A stretch of 64,000 nucleotides of DNA from Tetrahymena elliotti 4EA (Eukaryota; Ciliophora; Oligohymenophorea; Hymenostomatida; Tetrahymenidae): contig JH720301.1 in NCBI GenBank assembly GCA_000231825.2, positions 734,874 through 798,873 of the forward strand. Reading direction: 5' to 3'. Both the position numbers and the translations under genes were made by a program. The notes beneath the pieces were generated by a model. That model was not told the DNA's origin. It saw only the letters and a list, made by a program, of their open reading frames with translations, and did no database searches. This document shows positions 39,561-52,464 of the stretch, in pieces. Numbering within the stretch: position 1 is the first letter of the stretch; each line of letters opens with the position of its first letter.

Positions 39561-41451
39561 TCAATTATAAAGTCTTTAGAATAAATTACTTGAAATATTG
39601 AAAAACACAGCCTATCCTGATGGGAAAGAAGAGTAAATATAACTTCTAAAGCTCGAGCTTATAAATATTAAAAGCAGACATGGAAAGATTGCCAAAGCTA
39701 TACATACTGGAAAAATAATTATTCCAATGATCACATATAAACCTAGACAGAAGTAATATAGGCATTTATTATTAGATTAAATAACTTTCATCTTTAATGT
39801 TGATAGTTTTGCATCATAAAATCTAAGCCATAAATATAAGCCAAAAACGATAGGATAAACTAAAAAAAGGCCAATAATAAATGCTAAAAATATCAAAAAT
39901 ATAATCAATAGTCTTTTTAAATAGATTTTCCACTTAGGTGAGTTATCTGTTGTAAATTCCTAACCAGACATTCCTGGACATCCTAAAGGATTACTTAGCA
40001 TGTAATGTCCATAAATGATCTATTACCTACAAAGCCAGCACCAATTATAATTGCAAACACTATTAATTAGTTAAAATGAAAAAATCAAACTTCAAAATAC
40101 TAAAATAAAAATGTTTGATATTAAACAGAATTTTGTTTGCAAGATGATATCAATAAAATACTTTACTTGAATTTAATTAATTTTTTATGAAAACAAGAAT
40201 TACAATAAATTATTTTCTTGTTAAAATTTTCTTTTTTAAATTAGTTTTTATGTAAATCTAATTAATAATACTTACCTGCAGACCATGTGATTGCATCCTT
40301 CTGTTTTTTCAGTCCTAACACTACAATTTGGACATAACTAAACTGGTTTTCCTACAGCCCAAATTTCATACTCTTCGTTTAGTTCTTCTTCACAATTCTT
40401 TTTGAAGAAACAACATTTCTTAGAGTGTGCCTTTCTCTTACATTTTAGACATATTCGTATTTGACAATAAGAACAACTAATATCACATAGGTTTTTCCTG
40501 ATATTCTCCTCTAATCTCATATACTTTCCACAATTTGGATTTGGACACCAAAGCACACTCTAATCAGCGTTTAAAGAGGCTATTTCTTTTAATCTAAAAA
40601 ACTTTTCTGTTATTTCAGGTTGGATTAAAGTTCTAATATACTCATCTTAAAATACAAAGATACAATCTTCTGTCATACATTTGATATTGAAAAACTTTAT
40701 ATTTTTAAATTGATTATAGTTCAAGGTTTACAAATATAATTACTTTTCCTTTATTTATATTGCTCACAATATAATTTTCAATGCAATTTCCACAAAACAT
40801 ATGTTTGCATGGTAATTCTTTCATATTTTCTGGTGGTACTAAATCTCTGCAAACTTCGCAGTACATAAATTTATTTTCATTTTCCTTTTCTTCTTCAACT
40901 CTACTGAGAAATAATGATTTCTTATTGCTAGCTTATTTATGAAGCTCTATTTGTTAATTTTAGCCATGAAAAACTTAGCTTTTTTAATAGCTATTTGCTC
41001 TTGCTGGGTGCTCAAAAGAATTTTCACTATTTGACTCAGAAAATTAAATAAGCATTTAGTTACTTTTATTCTAATGTTATTCTAAATCCTCATTACAAAT
41101 CATGCACCTATAAAATATATTGTAATAAAAAATTAATATCACTGAATAAGTAAAAAATTATTCTTGTTACCTTTAAGTTGTAAAATCCATGCGATATTCA
41201 TGAGCCCATCCATTATCTCCTTTTACTAAAAAATTTAACAATTCATCCATGTTTTCTTTTTGCTTTGAATATTGAAATGCTTTATCAACTTAATTCTTTT
41301 GAAAACCTAATAAATAATTTAAAAATTTGCTGATTGATAAACAACAAATAACTAATGAACAATGTATACCCATATCAATAAGATTATCATAAAGCTGCTT
41401 TTTAGTGTTACTAAAATCCTAACTTTAGTTATATCTAATTCTACTATTCAT
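39561..41451 (-). CDS. UBA-RBR (RING-between-RING) E3 ubiquitin ligase with membrane tail, 499 aa
   Basis: Transfers ubiquitin through a thioester on RING2. Five exons, in coding order: 41451-41370, 41306-41171, 41107-40744, 40694-40276 and 40059-39561. Splicing the 63-bp first intron restores a clean UBA domain at about 18-60 (LIDMGFQKNQVDKAF...LLNFLV). RING1 starts at Cys156 (CEVC...CKHMFCGNC), the IBR follows (WCPNPNCGKYM...CSYC...CLKC), then RING2 (CPNC...EGCNHMVCSVC) with predicted catalytic Cys328. Two hydrophobic segments near the C-terminus (around LLIIFLIFLAFIIGLF and YVIIGIIIFPVCMALAIF) predict a tail anchored in a membrane, as in RNF19/RNF144-like RBR ligases. The 63-bp intron is a multiple of three with no TGA, so its removal is inferred from the UBA fit. 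Substrates unknown. Confidence 0.92.
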
Positions 41452-41929
41452 AGTTCCTAAATATATTTGCTTTTTTCAGAATACGAGTAAATAATTTTTT
41501 GATTTACCGCAAAAATAATTAATTGATAAATTATTATATTCAAAAAATTAAATTATCAACTTTGATAAAATTTTTTATTGTTTATGGCTCCCTATAGCTT
41601 ATTATTGATTTTATAATCAAAATATAAATAATAATAATAATATAACAAAAGTATTTACAATTTAAAAACACAAAGAATAGAATTATATTTTTAGACAAAT
41701 ATAAATTTTAGATTAAAATAAAAATAAAAAAAGATTAAATTATTTTATTGTAGAAATAGTTTTTTGAATTTTATTTTTAATTCCTTTTTTATAATCTTAA
41801 TTTTTTGTTGAAATAAACAAAGTAATAAAATAATTAATATAATTTTGTTGAAAATTTGAATAAATAAAAACAAATTTAAAGTATTTTATATAATTTAAAT
41901 ATTTTAATAATAAAAGTAGAAATAATAAT
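41452..41929. other. AT-rich intergenic spacer
   Basis: Lies between the stop of the 41930-45211 gene and the start of the RBR ligase gene. Long TGA-free frames continue into it but are pure AT-rich noise. Confidence 0.6.
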
Positions 41930-44900
41930 TCAATCTTTTATTTAAGATTATCTCCATCCTTTTACTTGATATTTTTCCTGAAATAATTAACCAATAACTC
42001 TACTTAGCAATTGCTTTTTTGAAGGGCTAAGCAAGGCATTAGTGAGGAATATTATTTATAAACTAATTAAATAAACTGTGAGATTGCTTTTAAAATAACT
42101 TAACTTGTTAATTCAACCATTTGTTCATTTATTTTATATATTTATTGTGCAAGTTTTTTTAATTAAATTATTCCATCTTTTTAAGTTAAAATCAATGGAA
42201 AGGTCTTTTTTTAAACATCTCCTTCATTGGACTTACACTTTGTTAAGATGTTAGTCTTTACATTACTTTTTCAAAAGGCTCTATTCTTTTATTCCACATT
42301 TATATGGTTTAAGATTTTCTCACTTGAGGACTCTTAGATCTTTAGAGCGCAGTAGATTAATTTTAAAAGTTATTTAGACTTTATTGCATATAGTTATTAC
42401 TTGATATACTTGTTTTTCTATTTTTTAAGTTACTATTTTCATTCCAATTGCTATTATTATTTCCTTAGTATTTTTTGTCAGGAGTTTATTCTCTAAAGCC
42501 CATAGAAGTTTGCTATCTGAGTTATATATCAGAGTTGAAGTGATTTACCTTTTTATATTTAATCATAAATAAATATTTTGATAATAATAATTTTTAGTAC
42601 ATTATCTATTGAATTTGTTCTCATGTTTAATGAACTTTTGGCTTTCTTTACAGAAGACCCTTACTAATTATTGAAATTTTTTATTTTTGAAGAGGCAGTC
42701 TATTTTTAGAAGGATACTGATTAAGAAGGATGGGGCTAAAATTCATTGATATAAGTTTTTTGTTGATTAATTTATTTTTAAGAATTAGATAAAGAAATAT
42801 GGAATTTAATTGGTGAAACAGATTTAGTAGGAGTAACTTATCTTAAAATGCTATTGTATGAATTATTTGGCAATTTTTATCTAGAATTATTGCTATTTTA
42901 TTATCTACTATCTTGATTATTAAAGCTGTTATTGCTATATCTTAAATTTTATCGAGCCTAATTTGTTATATTAGATAATTTAAAATCATGATTAATTGTA
43001 TAATAATTTACATCTAAGGGAGGCTTAGAAATCATTTAAAATTTTTATTATTTCTAAAGCTATGAAGTTGATACTTTTTAACTATTAAAAGTCATTCCAG
43101 CTTGATTTTCCATTTAAAAATTTTACACTGGACTTTTACTCCTATTTTTAATATTCTTATTGCTTGACCTATTTAGGTTTGATTGTCTAGATTACTACTA
43201 TTATTATTGTCCTACATCAAAATCAGTTAATTTAAGATTATATTCTATTTAACCCAATGATCCATTTTGATTTTTAGTTATAAATTGTTAGAATAGTTGT
43301 TATTTTTATTGTTAAAATTGTGGTTAATTAGTTTAAACATTATAGCCTCTGCCATTTTGAGTCATATTTTTAATGTTTTTGTTTACATTATTTTATAAGC
43401 TATCTAGATAACTGTTATCTTTTATAGAATTTCTGGATGGAATCATTTGTTGGACTGATGCCTAAAAAAATGGTATTGATGATTTGCTTTATAAGTCATT
43501 TTAATTAGAATAGCTTTCATTCCAAGAGTGATAATTATTGTTGAAATTATTATAAGAACTATCATCAAAATTTATTTTAGGCTTATAATTTTCCTTTTCT
43601 AACCTCTGCGCTTCTGTTTTCATATCAACACTCGGTTTATTGGGCCTAGATTTTGAAAAAACCTTTGATCCCTTTTGCTAATCTGATGAATTAAAATATT
43701 TAAAATATTCACTTAAAAAATAATTTACTTTATTCTTATCTTGAATCATAAGATTGATAACTTGAATATGATTAAGAAATATATTTGTTTGTGAATGTAG
43801 TAATATATTGTTAAATTTTTAAATCCAATCTAGTTACAAAGCAGCTAAATACATTTTAAGAAAGCTTTATATTTAATCCAGATAAAACTCTTTCATTATA
43901 GAATTCTAGACTATTACTAAAGAGTGCTCTTTGCAGTTTACCTTAATCTAAACAGTTAATGTAGTTATTGTGGTTAGTGGTTTCTCCTAAAATCTTGAAG
44001 TAATCTTCATTCAAAAAGATGTTATAAGTGTTTAAAACTAATCAATAAACAATCATTTTATTTGACATTTTAATTATAAATAAAGTTACATTCATCTCTC
44101 ATTAAATCTTCGTTTGTTATATAGCCTTATTAGTGAAGAGTATTCATGCACTCAACAAAGGCTTCATTAAAAGGTTTAGGAAAAATAAATTAAACATCAC
44201 TTGATTCTTGCTAATTAACCTAGTTCCAACCAAATTCATTCATTAAATCTTAGCAAGTTTCCAAAATTTCTTAAATATCTTCAGAAGATTGTGTAGTAAG
44301 AACAATATAAGCCTTAAAACTCCTTAAAGAAACCTTGAAATTTTAATAAAATTTAATAATGAAAAAAATAATATAAACTTACATTGCCATTTATATGTGG
44401 GATCTAAGAAATAAAAGCTTGAAATTCAGTATAAAACTAATTTTTAGAATATGGCATGTTTAATTTTTATTTCTTAACTAATGCCATATACAAAAAGATC
44501 ATTTGATCTATCCCTATATATCCAATTCCTTCATCATCAAACATTATATAGATATCTTCACTAAGTTCAATCTTAACAAATAAGATTAAATATATGTTTT
44601 AATGAGTAGTAATATTACATTCTTTGTTTTTATGTTAGTGATAGTTGACAAATGTTCGTTAAACTAACTATTCAAAAGTTCCATATATTAACTAATCTAA
44701 TAAAAATTATATAAATATTCAATTATTTGATAAATTTTTTATTTTATTTACAACAAAACAAAGGTCTTCATGCTTTTAATTTCTAAGATAATTTATAATA
44801 GTATTTTTAGGAACTAATAATTCATATGAGAAAGATGTTAAGTGATCTTTAACAACAAACTATTTAGATTTAAGCCACTCTTCATAAAGCATCCCAAATT

Positions 44901-45211
44901 CACTGTCATTAATATTACCATTTAATCTCCATTCAAGCACTCTTTAATTAATAAAATTAAAAGTTAATCTATATCGCAACAATTTAATTTCATATTTAAT
45001 CTATTTACTTCATAATACCCTCCATCAATCCAACATTTATTTATTTGTTTCTAGCAAAGCTATCATTTAAAATACTTTAATTTGAAATCAATGATAACTC
45101 CATAAGAAGAGCTTAGATCAAATTTAATGTTTTCTAATCTAGTCTAATCTTATAAAGCTAAAATCCATGACTCATAAAATTTTCTTCAGGAAGCATTTAA
45201 ATATCATTCAT
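41930..45211 (-). CDS. Ten-exon protein of unknown function, about 936 aa
   Basis: Exons in coding order: 45211-45009, 44941-44752, 44696-44619, 44571-44383, 44333-44090, 44037-43942, 43910-42601, 42548-42324, 42255-42077 and 42026-41930. Each join was chosen to avoid TGA and keep protein-like sequence; introns are 47-68 bp except one of only 31 bp (43911-43941). The N-terminal 380 residues look globular and helical, with YEEWLKSKQFVVKDHL and a possible EF-hand-like or degenerate loop at IMFDDEGIGYIGIDQMIF (about 170). The middle (about 400-860) is Asn/Gln/Ser-rich low complexity. The C-terminus returns to an ordered helical segment (IIQLKKLAQQIYKINEQMVEL) ending in WRQSQIKD. No signal or membrane segment. 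Family not recognised; the many small exons make individual boundaries moderately uncertain. Confidence 0.65.
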
Positions 45212-45975
45212 TTTATTTTTAGCTATAAATGTAATCTATTTTATTTTTCAGGAATAACTAGCTTTTGTTATTTTATTATGATAGCTTCAAGATTTTACTT
45301 TGTGATTGATTTGATTAGATATTTTTTATGAAATTTATAGGATGAAAATATTAATTAATCTTTAAGAAATATTAATTATTTTTAATTATTGATTTGAAAG
45401 AAAGGTTATTTTAGAAAATGATAACAAAAGTTGATTTCGATTTTTTAATTATCTTAACTATCAATCTATCTACAAATGTACATATTCATGTTTTTATTTA
45501 TGGAGTGTATTTTTTTCTACTTATTCTAAACATAAATTATTTTTTAATTTAAATACAAAAATTTAACGAATATGTTTATGGTTGTTAAATATTTTTTGCT
45601 ATTAAAAATTCTATTTTTCAAGATCAATCAAAAATCTTAGTTTCATTTTTATTTTCAGAAAATAATAAAAAACCAATAATTCAATTTTTGTAATAAAATT
45701 ATCTTAGGCAGGTAATTTCAAATTAAATTATTAATTAAAGAAGTCGTTTAGTTATGCTTTAGTAAAATGAAAAACATAATTTAGAAACATAAAAATACAA
45801 AAACTGTTAATTGATTAAAGTTATGTTTAAGTTATAAAGTAGTAAAGAGTTGGAGGATGGGTAGGTATGATATCAGAAATATTTATTTAGAATTTGTGTT
45901 TATTGTTTAATATTATTTTAAAGTATATCTCAGAGTACATTAAAAAGTAATACTGTTATTATTATTTTAATTATT
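45212..45975. other. AT-rich intergenic spacer
   Basis: No gene or RNA supported. Upstream region of the ten-exon gene and downstream of the REI1-like gene. Confidence 0.6.
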
Positions 45976-47632
45976 TCAAATTCTGCTTTGATAGATTACC
46001 ATATTTTGGACTTTATTTTAGTGAATGCCAGAACTTTTGTTAAAAATATTTATAAATGAATTAATATTCAAAAATAACTAATTTTACCCAACTTGATTAG
46101 CGTTGTTTTTCTTGTTTAAATCGTAATCTTTTTTTTAAGCTTCTCTTCTATACTTATCTTCTTACTATTTAGCAAAGAGCTTTTAAAATATTAAATTTGA
46201 TTAATAAGGCATATTAAAAAATTAATTTTTTACTTTTTGTTCTTCTAATTTCATAAGTTAATTCTTTGATTATTCGTAACCTTCTTCACCAAGAATAGCT
46301 ATCATCTTGGATTCCTAAGTAGCCATAGGACGATAATATTAATCGTAATACTTAGCCATAGATCTGTGACCTAGAACCTTACCAGAAGGTAAAATAATTT
46401 CACCAAGATTATTTATTTTAGCTTTTGTTTCTTGTTGGCATTACTTGTATTTAAGATATAATTCTTAAGCTTTTTACTTAATTTATTTTTGCTCTTCAGT
46501 CAAATCTTCATCATCCTTTGAAAGCTCTCTAATCATTTCCATTAATTTTTAATCACTTTCTTAAGAGATAATTTCATAGTTTGATTCAGATTGAGATTAT
46601 TCTGACTGTTACTACTAATCACCCATAATCTTTTCAGGAATTGAGCTTGAATCGCTTTCATCTTCAGCTTCTGACACTTCAACTATTCTTTCATTAGCCT
46701 TAAACTTATTCTTGAGAGCTTCTTCTATAGCAAGTGTAAAATCATAATACTCACAATATAAATCGAAAAACTACTCATTATTCATGAAACAATGGCCTTT
46801 TTGAACCATATGCTTTTTAACTCCTTCTGCATCTGCAAATCCTTTAGTATTTTTGTTTTCGCAATAAGGGCATAATAATTTTTCATTAATTTGCTTAGCT
46901 AAAAATAAAATGAGTCCTGAGAGGTCTTTTATATATTTTTCTTCGCAAATAAAGAATCCATGAACTCTTTCCATATGTTTAATATTGCTTTTTATTTATA
47001 AAAATAAAATCAATGTTTGAATTATTTTTTCAATCTTCAAAATCCACTTACTCGTTCAAATCATCATTAATCTTATCGCAATATAAACAAATTGATACAT
47101 CATCAAGAGTTGTACGTCTTTGTTCATTCTAGATGAAATCTAAATGTATTTCCTTATCTTCAATTTTATAATTAAGTGCATTTTCTTAATGCTTTCTACT
47201 TTATAAATGCTATTTATATGTTTAATGAGAACCGAATTCCTTTCTATTATAAAAATCAACATTTTTTCAGCTATTCAATATCATAATATTAAATATTTAC
47301 TTGCAAATCATGCATTTTAAGCAATCAGTAACAGAGGTACTTTGTGATTTTTGACCAGAACTTAAAAATTCTATATAATAAAATAAAATTTTAATTATTT
47401 ATCTTAAAATATTTTTTAGATCAATCTATTGATCTTTCTAAATTGAATAATGATATTTACATCTCTAAAATTCTTCAAAAGTTGCAGGAGGTAAGTCAAG
47501 CATTTTACGCTTGAGGTTGTAACGATGGTAATCTGATTTAAAGTGTATCTTGTAGTTAGCATCTGTGTCGAACTCTAACTAACAGCAGTAGCAACGGAGG
47601 CCTTAACCTCCTTTGATAATATCCATTTCCAT
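45976..47632 (-). CDS. REI1: REI1/ZNF622-like 60S ribosomal subunit maturation factor
   Basis: Cytoplasmic zinc-finger protein that, in yeast, releases Arx1-Alb1 from pre-60S subunits. Exons in coding order: 47632-47461, 47370-47301, 47243-47052 and 46987-45976 (481 aa). The first zinc finger near the N-terminus (RCYCCQLEFDTDANYKIHFK) runs directly into the family hallmark SDYHRYNLKRKMLDLPP. A second finger is completed by splicing (CMICKKEFGSHQTYKQHLQSRKH); two further pairs follow (CLYCDKI... and CPYCENK...GVKKHMVQKGHCFM). A Gln/Glu/Ser-rich acidic stretch precedes the conserved C-terminal part ILPSGKVLGHRSMAKYYDQYY. Near the stop a 54-bp AT-rich stretch (46034-46087) has GT..AG ends and is a multiple of three, so the true protein may be 463 aa. 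Family assignment is strong from the hallmark segments. Confidence 0.92.
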
Positions 47633-48560
47633 TTTTGTAATTATTTTGTGATTATTTTTTTTTTCTATACTATTTTTTTAATTTTTTAATCAAATTACTT
47701 CTAAACGCAAAGTAATAAGGAATCGAAATAGCACAAGCTTTTTTCTCTTAATACTAATATTTATTAGACAAGAAATACTTATAATAAAAACCCTTTCAAT
47801 ATTTATCAATATACTTAATAAATGCTTATAATCAATTCTTGTAAGTAGAATCATTTTTAATGTTTCTTTGCTTCTTTAGAAGTTGGCAGAATTTTTAAAT
47901 TTAGAAAAATAGAATATCTAATAATATTTTTCTTTTTTCAAATTTCTTCAATAATTTATTCATATTTTTTGCAAAAATTAAGGTAAAGAACTTTATTATT
48001 GCTTTAATGAGGCCATTTAACTTTAAATAATTGACATTAATTTGCTAATAAAAATTTAAAATTACAAATATTTTAATAAGATAGTTAAATATCTTTAAAA
48101 TTGAAATAAATTAAAGTAAATTTATTAAACTATTTTATTTATTTAAAAAAAGAAAAAATACTTATTTATTCTTTTTAAATTATTTTTTAAGCTTGACTCA
48201 TTTTATTTTTTAAAAATAATTGCTCTTAAAATAAATGTTAGCCAGCCAGTATAAAATATAATTAAAAGACTAGTTAGTTTTTATATTTTTATTTTTATTA
48301 TATAAAGATAAATTTAAAAAAATAACATTAGCATTATAAAAAATAAATAAAATATTGCAAGTCATTTATTACCAAATATAAGTAAACAATTAATTACTAT
48401 TTTTATTTCAACAATCAATCTCTCTTTTTGTGAGATATTAACACTATTAACTATTAATAATACTACTTAATTGATCAAAAGTAAGTTATTTAGCATTTCC
48501 TAAAGGAAAAATTTATAAAAATTAATTAAAAAATTTTTGATCTCTAAATATTGATAAGAA
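47633..48560. other. Divergent intergenic spacer
   Basis: About 0.9 kb between divergent starts (REI1-like, - strand; allantoinase-like, + strand), presumably containing both promoters. No motif identified. Confidence 0.55.
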
Positions 48561-51500
48561 ATGTAGAGTGACTAAATTATCAAAACAGTTATACAAGAAC
48601 ATGATATAAATAAAGATGCAAATATCATATTCGATCTTAGTATAACGAGCAGTAAAGTTTTAGTTGGAGAAGATAACTTTTATAGAGCAATAGTTTGTGT
48701 TAAAAATGAGAAAATTGCAAGTATTATTATAGACCCTTCTTAGAATTAGCTAGAGGAAATAAAAAGATTCAGTACTAGCTTTATAAATTATGGAGATAAA
48801 TATATAATGAGTGGAATAATAGATATGAATGTGAGCTTACACTCTAATTATGAAGAAAAAGAATGGAGTGAAATATAAAATTTAACTAGAATAGCTCTAG
48901 CAGGAGGTATTACTATGGTAGTTAACAACCCAATTTTGGAAAATGAACAAAACATAGTAGAATTAAATTAATAATTATGCGATTGTAGGGAGAAAATTCA
49001 AGTAATGTAAGATGAAAGTTTAGTTGATTTTGCTTAACTAACGTTATTAACAAAAATAAATTATTAAGACATGTTTGATAAAGAAAAGGTAGATCATTTA
49101 AAAAAACACATTATTGGATTTAGGACTTATTTTTCTCCATCATTTTAACCTGAAGTTGACTACTGTTCTAATAAGAGTTAAATATTACAATTTATTGACT
49201 AAATTAAGAACTTGGAGGATATGAGTATTTTTATTCACCCAATTTATCTTTAGTGTGAAAAAGAGTTAGGAGTTACTAGTCCAATGCGCAACCTCAAAAT
49301 TAAATCAAGAGTGGATATACAAAAAGCTATGGATTGTGTGAATGAAAAAAGTATCCCTTGCTCGGATGCAGTTCTTGGAGAAACACATGAAGAAGAGAGG
49401 TGGTCTTCAGTAGAATTAGAATCAATTCGAAATGACAAAATTCAACAAAAATTACTTAAAATATTTCCAATGGCTCAATAAAAAACAATGCAATCAGCAT
49501 TAAAGTAAGAGAAAATCTATATAATAGAATTTAATGAATTTTATAAATTTAAATTTTAAAGCTCGTTTGTTTGCCTTATAATTTAGCAAGAAGATTTATT
49601 TGGTTTAAAGATAAAACCAGAAATACATTCAAGAATATAAATTGAATGAATAGTAAAATAAGAGTACAATTTCTAAGATTATTTTTTAAATATTAGATTA
49701 TTAAGTATTTAGGAAAAAAGTTAATATCTTTGTTAATCTCAAATTGATTCTGGAGAGAACAATAAATCTGAAGAAGGAGAAACTTCAAATGAAGATCAAA
49801 ATGATAAATACTTAGAATTTAAGAGCCTTAATGACGCTAAACATAGCTTCCTTAGCATAGAAAGCGAAGATGAAAATATCAATAATCAGCACTCAAGTAA
49901 CCCATGCGAAGCGACAGGTTAAAAATAAAATAAGTTATCTAAAAAAGTAAAATTTGTAAGACCAATATCTATAAATTTAGACAGCTCGAAAATTATTAAC
50001 ATTTCCAAAGTAAATTTAAATTTATTTAATGATTTAGGATGAATCTTTCTATCTTTTCATTTATTTCAATGATTATCAAAAATTTATAATATTTTTATTT
50101 TCTTTTTATTTACCCTAAAATATCTAAACCAATATTATTTCTGTTTACATTCAAGTGCTTTAATTTATAAAATTGAAATTCCAATAGAATGATCCTGAAT
50201 AGAGTCTTGAAGAATTAACAGAAACAGGTAGTAGAACAACTTATAGGATTAGCTTATCTCCTTAAAAAGATTAGACAAAACCTGAACAAAGCAAATAAGT
50301 CTGCAAAAATAGAAGTAGTATATTAAATAATATAGAAGAAAATAGGACTGACAAAAACGAATCCAAATCTATTTTGAAATAGATAGCTACATCAAATTAG
50401 AATGAAATTTAAAAATAAAATAGTCCAAGTTCGCTTTTATCCATTCGTCCAAAATCAAATTCAAATTTATTGATCAGAAGAAAGCTGTAGCAAGTTAAAA
50501 ATGAAAATAAATCAATTAACTTTAACAGCATGAGAAAAGTGAATTTTTTAGTCCTTTCTAATTCTAACCTGTGTTTACCTACCAGTGATTGTAATGTTTT
50601 AAATGAAGAAGAAACAGAATCTAAAAATAGAATGAAATATATCAACTCTAAAACTCATACCAACTTAACAGAAACCTCTATGCATTAAATTGATGAAACA
50701 ACTTGTGACTAAAGCTAAGGTATAAGCTTGAGGACAATAAATATAGCTGGGGAAGGATTCACTCGTATAAGAAGCTAGACTTCTTCTCATGTTCTTAATT
50801 TGAAATAAAATACTAAAGATTTAGAAAAAAAGTAGAAACTCAGAAGAGATTACTTAAATTTTCTAACTTTTCGTCCCCCTTTTTGGGAAAATATAGCTAT
50901 CAACTTTTTTAAATAGAAATTTATTGAGTATAAATAAAACAAAGTTAATTTTTAACCAACTCTCATTTTTACTAATGTTTCAAACTCCTATTCTGTTGCT
51001 AAAATATTTAGATAAAAATTAAGAAATCCTAGTTTTAAGTTACACATAGAAGTATCTACCCCATTTTTATATTTTGACTCTTCTAATATAAAAGAAGGAG
51101 AAACAAAATTCAAAAATGAGCCAGCTATTTATGATAAACTAAATAAAAAATTACTCCTTTCTGAATTAGAAGTTAACTAAGTAATTGATTGTGTTGGATC
51201 TAATCACTTTTATGTTCCTTTAAAATACAAACCTCAAGACTTTACAGTAGCATTTAATGGCTTAAATTCTATTGGAGGAAATTTATATACCTTATGGACA
51301 TTATCTTGGATTAATTTGAAGCGAAAATTCAAATAAGATATTAAAGATCAATAAAGGGTCAATACTGGTTTAAATTAACAAGAATTGTAATATAATTAAA
51401 ATAATTAATCGAAAAATTAAGCCAGCTCTGAAAATAGTTAAAATGTTCCAATTATTAATGAAACACATACATGCTAGAATGTTACAAAAGTAACTGAAAA

Positions 51501-51987
51501 TGAGAATAATTTTTAAGATCAATTAAAATTTGATAACTTTAATATAGATTTACTACAATATAATTCAGAAAAAATTGAAAAAAAGATTATAGAAATATCA
51601 AAATTGCTCTCTGTAAATCCTTCTAAAATATTGGGAATTTAAAATTAAAAAGGATAAATAAAGGAAGGCTTAGATGCTGATTTTGTTGTTTGGGATCCTT
51701 TTGAAAAATCAGTATTTGATGTACAAAACTTTCAAACAAATAAAGATATTTGCTCTCTTCATATTTATGATAAAAAAAACTTTTATGGTAAAATATATTC
51801 TACTATTATCAGAGGAAACATTCTTTATAATATTTCTGATGAGTAAATAAAAAATGACAGTTTTACAGAACTTGATAAAAAAGATATAGAAAGCTTATTT
51901 TAAAATGATTTTACCATAAATCAAAAAATTAAACATGTGTTCAAAGATAAATCTGAATTTAAGGCAAAATTAATTACAAAAATTTGA
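48561..51987 (+). CDS. Dihydropyrimidinase/allantoinase-like amidohydrolase, predicted inactive, with large insertion
   Basis: Three exons: 48561-49504, 49697-50009 and 50188-51987 (1018 aa). The N-terminal barrel start GIIDMNVSLH (about 85-94) and LAGGITMVVNNP match the cyclic amidohydrolase pattern, but the metal-binding His-x-His is Asn90-x-Ser92. After IFIHPIYLQCEKELG (about 222) comes a roughly 400-residue Ser/Asn/Glu-rich insertion, then the allantoinase-type YLNFLTFRPPFWENIAI (about 641), KLHIEVSTPFLYF and CVGSNHFYVPLKYKPQDF, where the catalytic Asp of the usual SDH is Asn758. The C-terminus is closest to allantoinases: LLSVNPSKILGI, GLDADFVVWDPFEKSVFDV. The usual metal ligands are replaced, so hydrolase activity is unlikely (inference); a structural or regulatory role is possible. 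Exon 1 is joined over a 192-bp intron to avoid TGA 49645. Confidence 0.85.
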
Positions 51988-52464
51988 GAACTCTCAACAA
52001 AATTATTGTATCAAAAATACAATTATTAAATATTTCAACTCACTAACTAACTAAATATTTATTTATTTACTTTGACTTACAAATCATTTACATATGGTAT
52101 TCATTTATTTTAATTTCATTATTTCTCAATCAAAATTCTTTCCACCTTTTTAATTTGATAAAATCTAAAAGAAATATGGCTTTCAAAATAAAAAAATATT
52201 TATCATAAGTAAAATTTTTGAAAGCAGGAATAATTTTTGTTTTTATTTCTGAAATAAATCTTAAAAATATTATTTATAATAAGTCAAATAATTATTATCA
52301 TCTTTAAAAAGTTTCATTAAATTTTATTAATCTTTAGATGAAGATAAGAAATAAATATTTTAAGTGGTTATTTGATTTTGATAATTTAATTACAGGCTAC
52401 CCAATTTAAAATCTAAATAAATGTTAATGAAACATAGACGATATTTAATAAAAAATTTCGAATC
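51988..52464. other. AT-rich spacer between convergent genes
   Basis: No feature beyond the two 3' flanks. Confidence 0.6.

Noticed and set aside
42190..42260. Apparent frameshift near the 3' end of the ten-exon gene
   Set aside because: A normal 68-bp GTGAGA..AAAG intron (42256-42323) restores the frame, so no frameshift or pseudogene need be invoked.
45120..45165. Possible 16- or 25-bp micro-introns near the start of the ten-exon gene
   Set aside because: Another frame from ATG 45211 reads through cleanly to a standard GTAAAT donor, making micro-introns unnecessary.
49645..49647. In-frame TGA in the allantoinase-like gene suggesting a pseudogene
   Set aside because: It lies in a 192-bp intron with an excellent GTAAGAG donor and TATTAG acceptor whose removal keeps the frame.
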